From contig NZ_AAUW01000016.1 of the NCBI RefSeq assembly GCF_000168975.1, positions 108,252 to 172,251 of the forward strand: a DNA stretch of 64,000 nt, in the 5' to 3' direction. The position numbers and the translations under genes are program-made. This document shows positions 9,576 to 18,216 of this stretch, one piece after another. This DNA is from Roseibium aggregatum IAM 12614 (lineage in GTDB: Bacteria > Pseudomonadota > Alphaproteobacteria > Rhizobiales > Stappiaceae). The notes under the pieces were generated by a model that ran no database searches, was not told the DNA's origin, and was given only the letters and a program-made list of their open reading frames with translations. Each line of letters begins with the position of its first letter. The first letter of the stretch is position 1.

Positions 9576-10148
9576 TTAGAGGCTGTCGACGTTCACGCCA
9601 AAGGTCACTGCGCCGATGACTGCGCCGCTGTCGGGATCGAGAACGGGAACGCTCACCTGGCTCTGCAGTGTTTGCGTGCTGTCGTCCTGCTCCAGCTCGC
9701 TGATGTGAACGGCCCCCTTGCCGGCAAGAAATGTCTCCTGCCACTTTGCTTCGTCACCTTGCCAGTAATCTGAGGTGACATCGCTCTGGCCTACATTGAG
9801 CCCCTTGGCGTCCATGACGAAAATTTCTGTGAAAAGCCCGCCGCTCGCTTCCTGAACGTTCGAAAGATAGACGGAGAGCGGCTTGTCCAGCACTTCGTCG
9901 ATCATCGGTTGATCAACGGCCTCGGCTTCCTCACGCCATTTGGTGTCCAGTTCATCGATTTTCGGCTGATCGTAGGAGCCGGTAACACCGTTTTGCTCCT
10001 TCACCGCCGAAACGACTTCCGCTGCTGCGGCAATTTCAGCGATCTTTCCGGCAGCCAGGCCCTTCAGCTCGCTCTCGAATTCATTAGCGATGGCACTGCC
10101 GGTGAGCAGAAAGAAGACTGCAGCGGTTCGAACAAGATATTTCATCAT
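9576..10148 (-). CDS. Secreted periplasmic protein, PDC/Cache-like sensor domain
   Basis: 190 residues with a clear signal peptide (MKYLVRTAAVFFLLTG, cleavage after AIA near residue 21). The mature part has the helix-then-PAS-like-sheet layout of Cache domains: FVMDAKGLNVGQS, then TSDYWQGDEAKWQ, and a VPVLDPDSGAVIGAVTFGV ending typical of sensory Cache modules. There is no membrane anchor or output domain, so it cannot signal alone. It is 94 bases upstream of the chemoreceptor gene on the same strand, suggesting it binds a ligand and hands it to the receptor (inference). A GGAG box precedes two adjacent ATGs; either could be the start. Confidence 0.75.
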   Translation of the reverse strand: MMKYLVRTAAVFFLLTGSAIANEFESELKGLAAGKIAEIAAAAEVVSAVKEQNGVTGSYDQPKIDELDTKWREEAEAVDQPMIDEVLDKPLSVYLSNVQEASGGLFTEIFVMDAKGLNVGQSDVTSDYWQGDEAKWQETFLAGKGAVHISELEQDDSTQTLQSQVSVPVLDPDSGAVIGAVTFGVNVDSL

Positions 10149-10560
10149 TCACTCCCATTAAATTTACTAAGAGGAATGATCGAGTACTGAAATTAAAATA
10201 TGATTTATTGCGCTGAATAATCTCTTTGAAATCCTCTTTCAGCAAATACTGCGAAATTTATAGTGTTATTTATTACAATATATATTCGGAATTACTCACG
10301 AATCGGGTTAATTTTTACTACCTGAGATAACATGAATTCAAAAAACGCCAGAAAGTAGAGTGTTTACGTGATAGCATTCAGGGCCGAACCACAACGCCCA
10401 GCTGCAATTCAGGCCAAGGCAAATGGGATCAACGGGAGTCGCCTCCAGAAATTTTCCCAATTGTTCAAAAAATTTGCCGCCAACAATCCTGCTCAGCTTG
10501 TGAGCACGCATATTTTGTGGTCATCTAAGCCTGCACAAGGTCTTTTCCAGGGGATTCCAG
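10149..10560. other. AT-rich intergenic region between divergent genes
   Basis: 412 bases between the divergent sensor-like gene and the BMP binding-protein gene. Roughly 10150-10350 is strikingly AT-rich against the GC-rich surroundings and should hold both promoters. An open frame starting at 10368 on the plus strand overlaps the next gene in another frame and has no coding character. No tRNA or clear terminator was seen. Confidence 0.5.
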
Positions 10561-11568
10561 ATGCTCACATCCAAACCATTTTCCAGGGCCCGCAGGGCCA
10601 TGCTGACGGCCGCCCTGGCTGTCACAGTTTCGGCGGGACTGTCCATTCCTTCCGCCAATGCCGCCGACCCGGTCAAGGTCGCTGCAATCTACACCGTTCC
10701 GGTCGAACAACAGTGGGTCAGCCGTATCGACAAGGCGCTGAAAGCTGCACAGGAACGCGGCGAGATCACCTACACCTTCTCCGAAAACGTCGCCAATACC
10801 GACTATGAGCGCGTCATGCGCGAATATGCCGAACAGGGCATGGATCTGGTGGTTGGCGAAGCTTTCGCCGTCGAGCGCGCCGCTCGCAAGGTGGCTGCCG
10901 AATATCCGGACACCGCGTTCCTGATGGGATCGTCCTTCGGACCGGCTCAGCCGAACTTCGGTGTTTTCGACAACTGGATCCACGAGCCGAGCTATCTCTC
11001 CGGCATGATCGCCGGCGCTACCACCAAGTCGAACGTCATTGGCATGGTCGGCGGCTACGCCATTCCGGAAGTGAACCGGTTGATGAATGCCTTCATGGAA
11101 GGTGCGACCGCCGTCAATCCGGACGTGAAGTTCCTCGTGACCTTCATCAACTCCTGGTACGATCCGCCCAAGGCCAAGGAAGCTGCCTTCGCGATGATCG
11201 AAAAGGGTGCGGACATTCTCTACGCCGAGCGCTTCGGCGTGTCGGATGCAGCCAAGGAAAAGGGCATTCTGGCCATCGGCAACGTGATCGACACCGCGGG
11301 TGATTATCCAGGCACGATCCTGTCCTCCGCGCTGTGGCACATGGAGCCGACCATCGACAAGGCCATCGAGCTGGTTGCCAGCGACAGCTTTGAACCGGCC
11401 GATTTCGGTCCCTACAGCTTCATGTCCTATGGCGGCGGCAGCTTCGTCGTCGATGAAAGCCTTGCCCCGGCCGACGCGGTTGCGGCGGCAAAGGCCAAGG
11501 AACAGGAAATCCTCGACGGTCTGTTCCGCGTCAATGTGAACGACACTGAACCGAAATCCACCATGTAG
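10561..11568 (+). CDS. BMP-family ABC transporter substrate-binding protein
   Basis: 335 residues with a signal peptide (about 1-34, ending SANA) and the PnrA/BMP fold. Typical elements: KVAAIYTVPVEQQWVSRI near the mature N-terminus, DLVVGEAFA, and NFGVFDNWIHEPSYLSGM. BMP proteins bind purine and pyrimidine nucleosides or related compounds in the periplasm and deliver them to a YufO/YufP/YufQ-type importer, which follows directly. AGGGG lies about 8 bases before the ATG. The downstream deaminase suggests a pyrimidine or oxidised/aminated base as substrate (inference). Confidence 0.93.
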   Translation: MLTSKPFSRARRAMLTAALAVTVSAGLSIPSANAADPVKVAAIYTVPVEQQWVSRIDKALKAAQERGEITYTFSENVANTDYERVMREYAEQGMDLVVGEAFAVERAARKVAAEYPDTAFLMGSSFGPAQPNFGVFDNWIHEPSYLSGMIAGATTKSNVIGMVGGYAIPEVNRLMNAFMEGATAVNPDVKFLVTFINSWYDPPKAKEAAFAMIEKGADILYAERFGVSDAAKEKGILAIGNVIDTAGDYPGTILSSALWHMEPTIDKAIELVASDSFEPADFGPYSFMSYGGGSFVVDESLAPADAVAAAKAKEQEILDGLFRVNVNDTEPKSTM

Positions 11569-11662
11569 GCTTTCGCCTGCCACGTCCGGCGGTCACAATG
11601 GCCGCCGGCGATTCCCTGCCGCGGGGAAAAAGCGCGGCACTCATTCTTTCCGGGGGTATCCT

Positions 11663-13210
11663 ATGGCAGGTCTGGCACAGGACGCTGGCGTCGTGCTGCG
11701 ATTGGACGGCATCACCAAGCGCTTCGGCGCTCTGACTGCCAATGGCGACGTATCGCTCGACTTGAAGCGCGGCGAGATCCTTGCCCTTCTGGGCGAAAAC
11801 GGCGCCGGCAAGACCACCTTGATGAACATCCTCTTCGGGCATTACGTCGCCGATGAGGGCCGGGTCATGGTGTCGCCGGACGGAACCGGCCTGAGCGAAC
11901 TGGAACCAGGCTCCCCGCATGCCGCACTTCAGGCCGGCATCGGCATGGTGCATCAGCATTTCACGCTTGCAGAGAACCTGAGCGCCCTCGACAACATCCT
12001 GCTGGGCACGGAACGGCTGGCCGCGCTTTCCTCCTCCCGCGCACCCGCCCGCCGCAAGCTGGAAGAGCTGATGGCCCGATCCGGCCTGACGGTTTCGCTC
12101 GACGCCCGCATTTCCCAGCTTTCCGTCGGCGAAAAGCAGCGGGTGGAGATCCTGAAAGCGCTCTACCGCGATGCCCGGGTGCTGGTGCTGGACGAACCGA
12201 CCGCGGTGCTGACGCCCCAGGAATCCGACACGCTGTTCGCCACCTTGAAAAAGCTGGCGGACGATGGTCTCGGCATCATCTTCATCTCGCACAAGCTTGC
12301 GGAAGTTCTGGCCTCCTCTCACCGGGTCGCGGTGCTGCGCGGCGGCCGCAAGGTGGCCGATCTGCCGACAGCCGAATGCGACCGGCGCAAGCTGGCCGAG
12401 TTGATGGTGGGCCATGCCATTGTCGAGACCATGCGGTCCCCCGGCTCGCCGGGCGCACCGCTGTTCGTCTTGAACAAGGCGTCCGCCGGGCATGGCCGCG
12501 ACGCCCTGCGCGATGTCGACCTGACGCTCAGATCCGGTGAAATCCTCGGCATTGCCGGCGTTTCCGGCAACGGCCAGACAACCCTTGCCCGTGTCATTTC
12601 CGGTCTGGAACCGCTCACCCACGGATCCATGACACTGGAAGGCAAGGCCATCGGCCAGGCCAGCGCAAGGGCGATGATCGACAACGGCCTTGCCCGCATT
12701 CCCGAAGACCGCCATCACGACGGCATTGTCGGAGCGATGAGCGTTTCGGAAAACCTGGCGATCGAATCCATCCGCAAGCCGGAAAACCAGCGCCTCGGCC
12801 TGCTGCGGTTTTCCGCCATGCGGGAGCGGGCCCGCAATCTGATCAAGGCCTACGACATCCGCTGTCAGAGCGAGGACAGCCCGGCCCGGCTTCTGTCCGG
12901 CGGCAATATCCAGAAGATCGTGCTGGCCAGAACCCTTGAAACCGTTCCGAAGGTCGTGCTCGCCGCCCAGCCCTCGCGCGGGCTCGATGTCGGCGCGACG
13001 TCCGACGTTCACAAGCGGCTGCTCGCCGCCCGCGACCGCGGCGCCGGTGTCATCCTGATTTCAGAGGATCTCGACGAACTCATGCGCCTTTCCGACAGGA
13101 TCGCCGTGATCCACCGCGGGCATCTGTCCGAAGCAGACCCCAGCGACACGCTGGACCGTGGCTCTCTCGGCCTCAGAATGGCCGGTCACAACGCGGAGGA
13201 CGCAGCGTGA
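11663..13210 (+). CDS. ABC transporter ATP-binding protein, two ATPase domains (BMP/nucleoside importer)
   Basis: 515 residues with two fused nucleotide-binding domains, as in sugar and nucleoside (YufO) importers. Domain 1 has Walker A GENGAGKTT (about 44-52), signature LSVGEKQR and Walker B VLVLDEPTAVL. Domain 2 has the family-typical divergent Walker A GVSGNGQTT, signature LSGGNIQK and a weak Walker B (VVLAAQPSRGLD), so the second site is probably poorly catalytic, as usual in this family. GGGGG precedes the ATG. It overlaps the first permease by a GTGA junction. Confidence 0.95.
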   Translation: MAGLAQDAGVVLRLDGITKRFGALTANGDVSLDLKRGEILALLGENGAGKTTLMNILFGHYVADEGRVMVSPDGTGLSELEPGSPHAALQAGIGMVHQHFTLAENLSALDNILLGTERLAALSSSRAPARRKLEELMARSGLTVSLDARISQLSVGEKQRVEILKALYRDARVLVLDEPTAVLTPQESDTLFATLKKLADDGLGIIFISHKLAEVLASSHRVAVLRGGRKVADLPTAECDRRKLAELMVGHAIVETMRSPGSPGAPLFVLNKASAGHGRDALRDVDLTLRSGEILGIAGVSGNGQTTLARVISGLEPLTHGSMTLEGKAIGQASARAMIDNGLARIPEDRHHDGIVGAMSVSENLAIESIRKPENQRLGLLRFSAMRERARNLIKAYDIRCQSEDSPARLLSGGNIQKIVLARTLETVPKVVLAAQPSRGLDVGATSDVHKRLLAARDRGAGVILISEDLDELMRLSDRIAVIHRGHLSEADPSDTLDRGSLGLRMAGHNAEDAA

Positions 13211-14289
13211 TCCGCTTCGAGCCGCGTGGCCCCTCCTCCGTTTCCCGAATGCTGGGTGTTTCGATTGCCGCTGCCGTCGCCGCCCTGCTGCTTGCCGCCA
13301 TCCCCATGGCCTTTGCCGGCCTGTCGGTTTTCGAAGGCTACAGCCTGATGGTGAAGGGCGCCTTCGGCTCGCTGTTCGCCTTCACCGAAATGCTGACAAG
13401 GGCGACACCGCTGATCCTCACCGGTCTGGCGGTTGCCGTCGCCTTCCGTGCCAAGCTGTGGAACATCGGCGCGGAAGGTCAGCTTTATGCGGGCGCTCTT
13501 GCAGCGGTTGCCGTCGGCACCGGCGTCATTTCCGCGCCGCCTTACGTTCTCATCCCGATAGTGATTGTTGCCGGAGCATTGGCCGGCGGCCTTGTCATGC
13601 TTGGCCCGACCCTTCTAAAAACCCGTCTGGGCGTTGATGAAGTGGTCACGACCTTGCTGCTGAACTTCATCATCCTGCTTTTCGTGCAGATGATGCTGGA
13701 AGGCCCGATGAAGGACCCGATGGGCATGGGCTGGCCGCAGTCCGAACCCATTCTCGACGCAGCCGCCCTGCCCAAGCTGATGGACCGGATGCGCATTCAC
13801 TGGGGTCTTGTCATCGCCCTTGTCGCGTCGCTTGGCGTCTATTTCCTCTTGAAACGCACCGTCTGGGGCTTCGAAATCCGTGCCGTCGGCGAAAATGCCG
13901 CCGCAGCCCGCCACGCCGGCATCCCGGTCACCGCAACCTTCATTCGCGTCGGTCTTCTGTCCGGTGCGCTGGCAGGGCTTGCGGGCGTCGGAGAAGTTGC
14001 CGGTCTGAAAGGTTATCTGACCGCCGATCTCTCGCCCGGCTTCGGCTATTCCGGCATCGTCGTGGCCATGCTCGCCGGGCTTTCCCCGGCCGGCGTCGTT
14101 CTGGCAGCTCTCTTCATCGCCAGCATCTTCGTCGGGGCCGATTCCATGTCCCGTGCCACCGGCGTTTCCAACTATCTGGCAGACCTGATCGTCGCCATGG
14201 CCCTGCTGTGCGTGCTCGTCTCCGGTCTGTTCCTGCGCTTCAAGATCCGCTTCGTCGGCAGCCAGACCAACCAGGAGGCGGCAGAATGA
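13207..14289 (+). CDS. ABC transporter permease (BMP/nucleoside importer, first subunit)
   Basis: 360 residues with about eight to ten hydrophobic segments of the BPD_transp_2 family. The conserved cytoplasmic coupling region appears as LWNIGAEGQLYAGALAA and the GENAAAARHAGI segment. It forms the membrane channel with the next gene product. GTG start overlaps the ATPase stop and its own stop overlaps the second permease ATG, so the three genes are translationally coupled. Confidence 0.94.
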   Translation: MIRFEPRGPSSVSRMLGVSIAAAVAALLLAAIPMAFAGLSVFEGYSLMVKGAFGSLFAFTEMLTRATPLILTGLAVAVAFRAKLWNIGAEGQLYAGALAAVAVGTGVISAPPYVLIPIVIVAGALAGGLVMLGPTLLKTRLGVDEVVTTLLLNFIILLFVQMMLEGPMKDPMGMGWPQSEPILDAAALPKLMDRMRIHWGLVIALVASLGVYFLLKRTVWGFEIRAVGENAAAARHAGIPVTATFIRVGLLSGALAGLAGVGEVAGLKGYLTADLSPGFGYSGIVVAMLAGLSPAGVVLAALFIASIFVGADSMSRATGVSNYLADLIVAMALLCVLVSGLFLRFKIRFVGSQTNQEAAE

Positions 14290-15230
14290 CCGATATCCTC
14301 GACATTCTCATCTCCGCCAACTTCTGGGCGGCCGCGCTCCGCATCGCGACCCCTCTGATCTTCGGCGTCATCGGTGCGCTTGTGTGCGAACGCGCCGGTG
14401 TCCTCAATCTCGGCATCGAAGGCATCTTCACGGCCGGTGCCATGGCCGGCTGGATGGCGGTCTGGCTCGGCGCAGGTCTGTGGGGCGGCGTTCTGGTCGC
14501 CGCGATGGCTGGCGCCTTCTTCGGGCTGATCCACGCGATCCTGACCGTGCCGCTCGGTCTTTCCCAGCACGTCTCGGGTATTGGCGTGACGCTGTTTGCC
14601 ACGTCGCTCAGTTATTTCATCTACCGAACCGCCCTGCCGGATGTCTCTTCCCCACCCCGGATCGAGGCCTTCAAGCCGCTCGACATTCCAGGCCTGAGCG
14701 ACCTGCCGTTCCTCGGGCCAGCCCTGTTCCAGCAAACGCCTCTGACCTTCCTCGCCCTGCTGTTGGTCGCGGTCACAGCCTATGTGCTCTACCGAACCCC
14801 GCTCGGCCTTGCAATTCAGGCGGTTGGCGACAATCCGGCTGCCGTGGAATCGCAAGGGCTCTCCGTCTATGCGATCCGCATCGGTACGGTGGTTGCGGGC
14901 TCCGCCATCATGGCGCTCGGCGGCGCATTCCTGACCATGTCAGCCTTCGACGCCTTCTTCTTCGGCATGGTCAACGGCCGTGGCTGGATCTGTATCGCGC
15001 TGACGGTGTTCGCCTCCTGGCGCCCCGGCAAGGCGCTGATCGGCGCTCTGCTCTTCGGGGCATTTGATGCCTTCCAGGTGCGTCTCCAGACCGAAGTCGG
15101 CAGTTTCATTCCCGGCCAGGTGTTCCTGATGATGCCGTATCTGCTTTCCATCGCCGCGCTGATTGTCGTTGCCCGCCGGGCAGACTATCCAAGGGCTCTT
15201 CTTGTGCCCTACTTCCGTGGTCAACGCTGA
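14286..15230 (+). CDS. ABC transporter permease (BMP/nucleoside importer, second subunit)
   Basis: 314 residues, BPD_transp_2 family, with the paired-permease motif RAGVLNLGIEGIFTAGAM and the GDNPAAVESQGL coupling segment. The start at 14286 is fixed by the ATGA overlap with the first permease; the frame is open upstream to 14208 inside that gene. Together with the previous three genes it makes a complete importer, and the deaminase gene follows after 9 bases. Confidence 0.94.
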   Translation: MTDILDILISANFWAAALRIATPLIFGVIGALVCERAGVLNLGIEGIFTAGAMAGWMAVWLGAGLWGGVLVAAMAGAFFGLIHAILTVPLGLSQHVSGIGVTLFATSLSYFIYRTALPDVSSPPRIEAFKPLDIPGLSDLPFLGPALFQQTPLTFLALLLVAVTAYVLYRTPLGLAIQAVGDNPAAVESQGLSVYAIRIGTVVAGSAIMALGGAFLTMSAFDAFFFGMVNGRGWICIALTVFASWRPGKALIGALLFGAFDAFQVRLQTEVGSFIPGQVFLMMPYLLSIAALIVVARRADYPRALLVPYFRGQR

Positions 15231-15239
15231 GACAGTCCC

Positions 15240-16532
15240 ATGAGTTTCGATCTCCTCGTCAAGAACGCCAACCTGCCCGACGGCCGTCATGGCATCGACA
15301 TTGCCTGCCGGAACGGCCGCATCGAGGCTGTGGAAGCCGGCATCACGGCGGATGCCGGCCAGGTGATCGATGCTGGCGGGCACCTCGTGTCGCCGCCATT
15401 TGTCGACAGTCACTTCCACATGGATGCGACGCTGTCGCTCGGCCTGCCGCGCATGAACCGCAGCGGCACGCTGCTGGAAGGCATCGCGCTGTGGGGGGAA
15501 CTGAAGGAGATCCTGACGGTAGAGGCCGTTGTCGAGCGGGCGCTGAGATATTGCGACCTGGCCGTCTCGCAGGGGCTGCTGGCAATCCGCACCCATGTGG
15601 ACGTCTGCGACGACAGGCTGACCGGCGTCAAAGGCCTCCTGGAAGTGCGCGAGAAGGTGAAGGATTACATTGACCTGCAACTGGTCGCCTTCCCCCAGGA
15701 CGGGCTCTTCCGCTCTGCCACTGCCGAGAAGAACCTTCTGACGGCTCTGGACATGGGCGTCGACATTGTCGGCGGCATTCCGCATTTCGAACGCACCATG
15801 GACGACGGCGCCCGGTCTGTCGCGCGGCTCTGCGAGATCGCGGCCGAACGCGGGCTCATGGTCGACATGCACTGCGACGAGACCGACGATCCGATGTCAC
15901 GCCATATCGAGACGCTCGCCTATGAGACCCAGCGCCTCGGGCTGCAGGGCCGCGTTGCCGGATCGCATCTGACGTCCATGCATTCAATGGACAATTACTA
16001 CGTCTCCAAGCTGTTGCCGCTGATCGCCGAAGCAGAGGTTCATGCGATTGCGAACCCGCTGATCAACATCACGCTTCAGGGCCGCCACGACACTTATCCC
16101 AAGCGCCGCGGCCAGACCCGTGTTCCGGAAATGCGGTCCTACGGCATCAATGTCGCCTTCGGCCACGACTGCGTGATGGACCCCTGGTACTCGATGGGCT
16201 CCGGCGACATGCTGGAAGTGGCTTCCATGGGGCTTCACGTTGCCCAGATGACCAGCCGCGACGCCATCCGCTACTGCTACGACTGCGTCACCGCGCACCC
16301 GGCCAAGGCCATGAACCTGGAAGGCTACGGCCTCGAGAAAGGCTGCAAGGCCGACTTCGTGCTGTTGCAGGCCCGCGACACGATCGAGGCGATCCGCCTG
16401 AAGGCGACCCGTCTTGCCGTCATCAAATCCGGCCATGTCATCGCAACGACACCCGCCCGGCAGGCCCAGCTCACCCTCCCCGGACGCCCGGCACAGGTCG
16501 ACCCGGCCTCCTACGCCCCGCACGAGGGCTGA
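15240..16532 (+). CDS. codA: Cytosine deaminase-like amidohydrolase
   Basis: 430 residues of the amidohydrolase superfamily. Equivalents of the E. coli CodA active site are present: HFH at 58-60, Gln153 (AFPQDGLF), His211 and Glu214 (MHCDETDD), His243 (AGSHLTS) and Asp310 (AFGHDC). CodA converts cytosine to uracil and can use isocytosine or isoguanine analogues; exact specificity cannot be read here. It is 9 bases behind the BMP importer, so imported nucleobases are the likely substrate. No signal peptide; cytoplasmic. The transcript ends in the REP-like array. Confidence 0.88.
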   Translation: MSFDLLVKNANLPDGRHGIDIACRNGRIEAVEAGITADAGQVIDAGGHLVSPPFVDSHFHMDATLSLGLPRMNRSGTLLEGIALWGELKEILTVEAVVERALRYCDLAVSQGLLAIRTHVDVCDDRLTGVKGLLEVREKVKDYIDLQLVAFPQDGLFRSATAEKNLLTALDMGVDIVGGIPHFERTMDDGARSVARLCEIAAERGLMVDMHCDETDDPMSRHIETLAYETQRLGLQGRVAGSHLTSMHSMDNYYVSKLLPLIAEAEVHAIANPLINITLQGRHDTYPKRRGQTRVPEMRSYGINVAFGHDCVMDPWYSMGSGDMLEVASMGLHVAQMTSRDAIRYCYDCVTAHPAKAMNLEGYGLEKGCKADFVLLQARDTIEAIRLKATRLAVIKSGHVIATTPARQAQLTLPGRPAQVDPASYAPHEG

Positions 16533-17364
16533 CGGTCTTTCCGGCGTCAGACAAATCCACTGCCCCGTCATGCCATGGCCCGACCATGGCATCCATGCCG
16601 CTCCCCGTCCCAGTCACGTCCTTGGGATCAGGCCCCGTCACGGCATGGATTGCCGGGTCAAGCCCGGCAATGACGATGGGGAGGATTGAGTGCAGGGAGA
16701 AGGCGCCAGCAAGAGAAGCATAGTCCGCGAGTCATTCGCGACACAGCCGTCTACGTCGCTTTAAGCCCCTTCCCCCGTCATGCCATGGCCGACCATGGCA
16801 TCCATGCCGCTCCCCCGCCTCAGTCACGTCCTTGGAAACCGGCCCGGTCACGCCATGGATTGCCGGGTCAAGCCCGGCAATGACGATGGGGAGGATTGAG
16901 TGCAGGGAGAAGGTGACTGCAAGAGAAGGGATGGCACGCGGGTCATTCGTGGCATTGCCGTCGCCGTCGCATCAAGCCCCTTCCCCCGTCATGCCATGGC
17001 TCGACCTTGGCATCCATGCCGCTCCCCCGCCTCAGTCACATCCTTGGAAACCGGCCCGGTCACGCCATGGATTGCCGGGTCAAGCCCGGCAATGACGATG
17101 GGGAGGATTGAGTGCAGGGAGAAGGTGACTGCAAGAGAAGGGATGGCACGCGGGTCATTCGTGGCATTGCCGTCGCCGTCGCATCAAGCCCCTTCCCCCG
17201 TCATGCCATGGCTCGACCATGGCATCCATGCCGTTCCCCCGCCCCAGTCACGTCCTTGGGATCAAGGCCCCGTCACGGCATGGATTGCCGGGTCAAGCCC
17301 GGCAATGACGGAGGAGTAGCTGTTGCAGGGAAGGACACCAACGCATCCTTTCTCCGGATGCTGC
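16533..17364. other. Non-coding region between convergent genes
   Basis: 832 bases between codA-like (plus) and the secreted protein gene (minus) with no credible gene. Most is occupied by the REP-like tandem array at 16566-17310. Open frames here only translate the repeat. Confidence 0.8.
16566..17310. repeat. Four-copy tandem array of REP-like palindromic elements
   Basis: Four copies of an element of about 110 bases start at 16566, 16776, 16987 and 17199, giving periods of 210, 211 and 212. Each element has two palindromes: GCCATGG/CCATGGC around a short loop, and ATTGCCGGG/CCCGGCAAT around TCAAG. The roughly 100-base spacers after copies 2 and 3 are virtually identical while the spacer after copy 1 has diverged, so the array grew by recent tandem duplication. 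Similar palindromes are dispersed in many alphaproteobacterial genomes. Confidence 0.9.
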
Positions 17365-18135
17365 TCAGTTCTCGGCCACCTTGCCCGGCAGACTGAGATC
17401 GCCGGAGGCGACGTCGAAGACGTCGACGACGCACAACAGCGGGGCGTGGACGTTCTGGTTCACCCGCAGCGCCGATGTGACGCCGTCATACGAGAGGCCA
17501 TCAATGGCGCTTTCATCGGCAAAGGCCACGTTGAGGGTGATTTCCTCGGCCTCCAGCACGGGCGAATATCCTGGGCTGTCGATGTAGATCGGCAGGCCCG
17601 GCCAGGTGGCCGGCATTTTCGGGTTGGCCCCGTCCGGGATGTCCTGCACGGAGAGAGCGCCGGCACCGCAGGCTTCGTTCGGTGTCAGCACCACCCAGTG
17701 CGAATGCCATCTCGCGCCGTCGTTCAAAAGATCACCGTCGCTATCTTCATCGAAAAGCGGCGTGTCATCGAAATCCGGATGACTGGTCGCCACCAGCGCC
17801 AGGATCCCGTTTCCCCCTTCAAAACCGACCGTTTCCGGCTTCAGCGACGTTGGCCAGACGTAGGACTGAACCGGTGCGCCTGCGAGTGCACCATTTGCCT
17901 CCGGCACCGTCTCACCGGCTGTTCCTTTCGTCGTCATATGGAAGGTCACGACACGCCCCTTGCGGTGCACATGGGCGGCGAGAATGTCGTAGTTCGGATC
18001 GATCTCCTGATTTTCCGGCGACAGGACGGCGCCCGGCTGATGGAGTGCATGACTGCTGTCTGCCAAAGCGGCGGCGGGCAGGACAATCGCGGAAACACCG
18101 GCGATCAGCAGGGAACGGGACATGGATTTCAACAT
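17365..18135 (-). CDS. Secreted protein of unknown function
   Basis: 256 residues with a signal peptide (MLKSMSRSLLIAGVSAIVLP, cleavage after ALA near residue 25). The mature protein is acidic, beta-rich and has one acidic Asp-rich stretch (DEDSDGDLLND) that could bind calcium, a His-containing WHSHWVVL segment and two cysteines. I do not recognise the family. GGAG lies 7 bases before the ATG. It is transcribed divergently from a Cys-rich MarR regulator across a large palindrome, so it is probably that regulator's target (inference). Confidence 0.8.
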   Translation of the reverse strand: MLKSMSRSLLIAGVSAIVLPAAALADSSHALHQPGAVLSPENQEIDPNYDILAAHVHRKGRVVTFHMTTKGTAGETVPEANGALAGAPVQSYVWPTSLKPETVGFEGGNGILALVATSHPDFDDTPLFDEDSDGDLLNDGARWHSHWVVLTPNEACGAGALSVQDIPDGANPKMPATWPGLPIYIDSPGYSPVLEAEEITLNVAFADESAIDGLSYDGVTSALRVNQNVHAPLLCVVDVFDVASGDLSLPGKVAEN

Positions 18136-18170
18136 CGGCTTTCTCCTTGTTTGAGGATGCAGCCTTATTA

Positions 18171-18213
18171 GTAGCGAGTCGAAACTATTGCAAGTTTAAT
18201 TTCGACTCGCTAC
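18171..18213. promoter_or_regulatory. Large palindromic operator between the secreted protein and MarR genes
   Basis: Perfect inverted repeat with 14-base arms: GTAGCGAGTCGAAA at 18171-18184 and TTTCGACTCGCTAC at 18200-18213, separated by 15 AT-rich bases. It lies between the divergent starts and ends 3 bases before the MarR GTG codon. MarR proteins usually bind such sites in their own divergent promoter region, so this is the likely autoregulatory operator (inference). Confidence 0.8.
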
Positions 18214-18216
18214 ATA

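Noticed and set aside
10368..10808. 146-codon frame overlapping the BMP gene start
   Set aside because: Out of frame with the strongly supported binding-protein gene, and its second half overlaps the signal peptide coding region.
16566..17310. CRISPR array
   Set aside because: Only four copies with long palindromic units of about 110 bases and near-identical spacers, and no cas gene; it is a REP-like tandem array.
16686..17396. Short ORFs translating the repeat array
   Set aside because: The peptides repeat with the DNA unit and arise from the palindromes, with no ribosome-binding sites.
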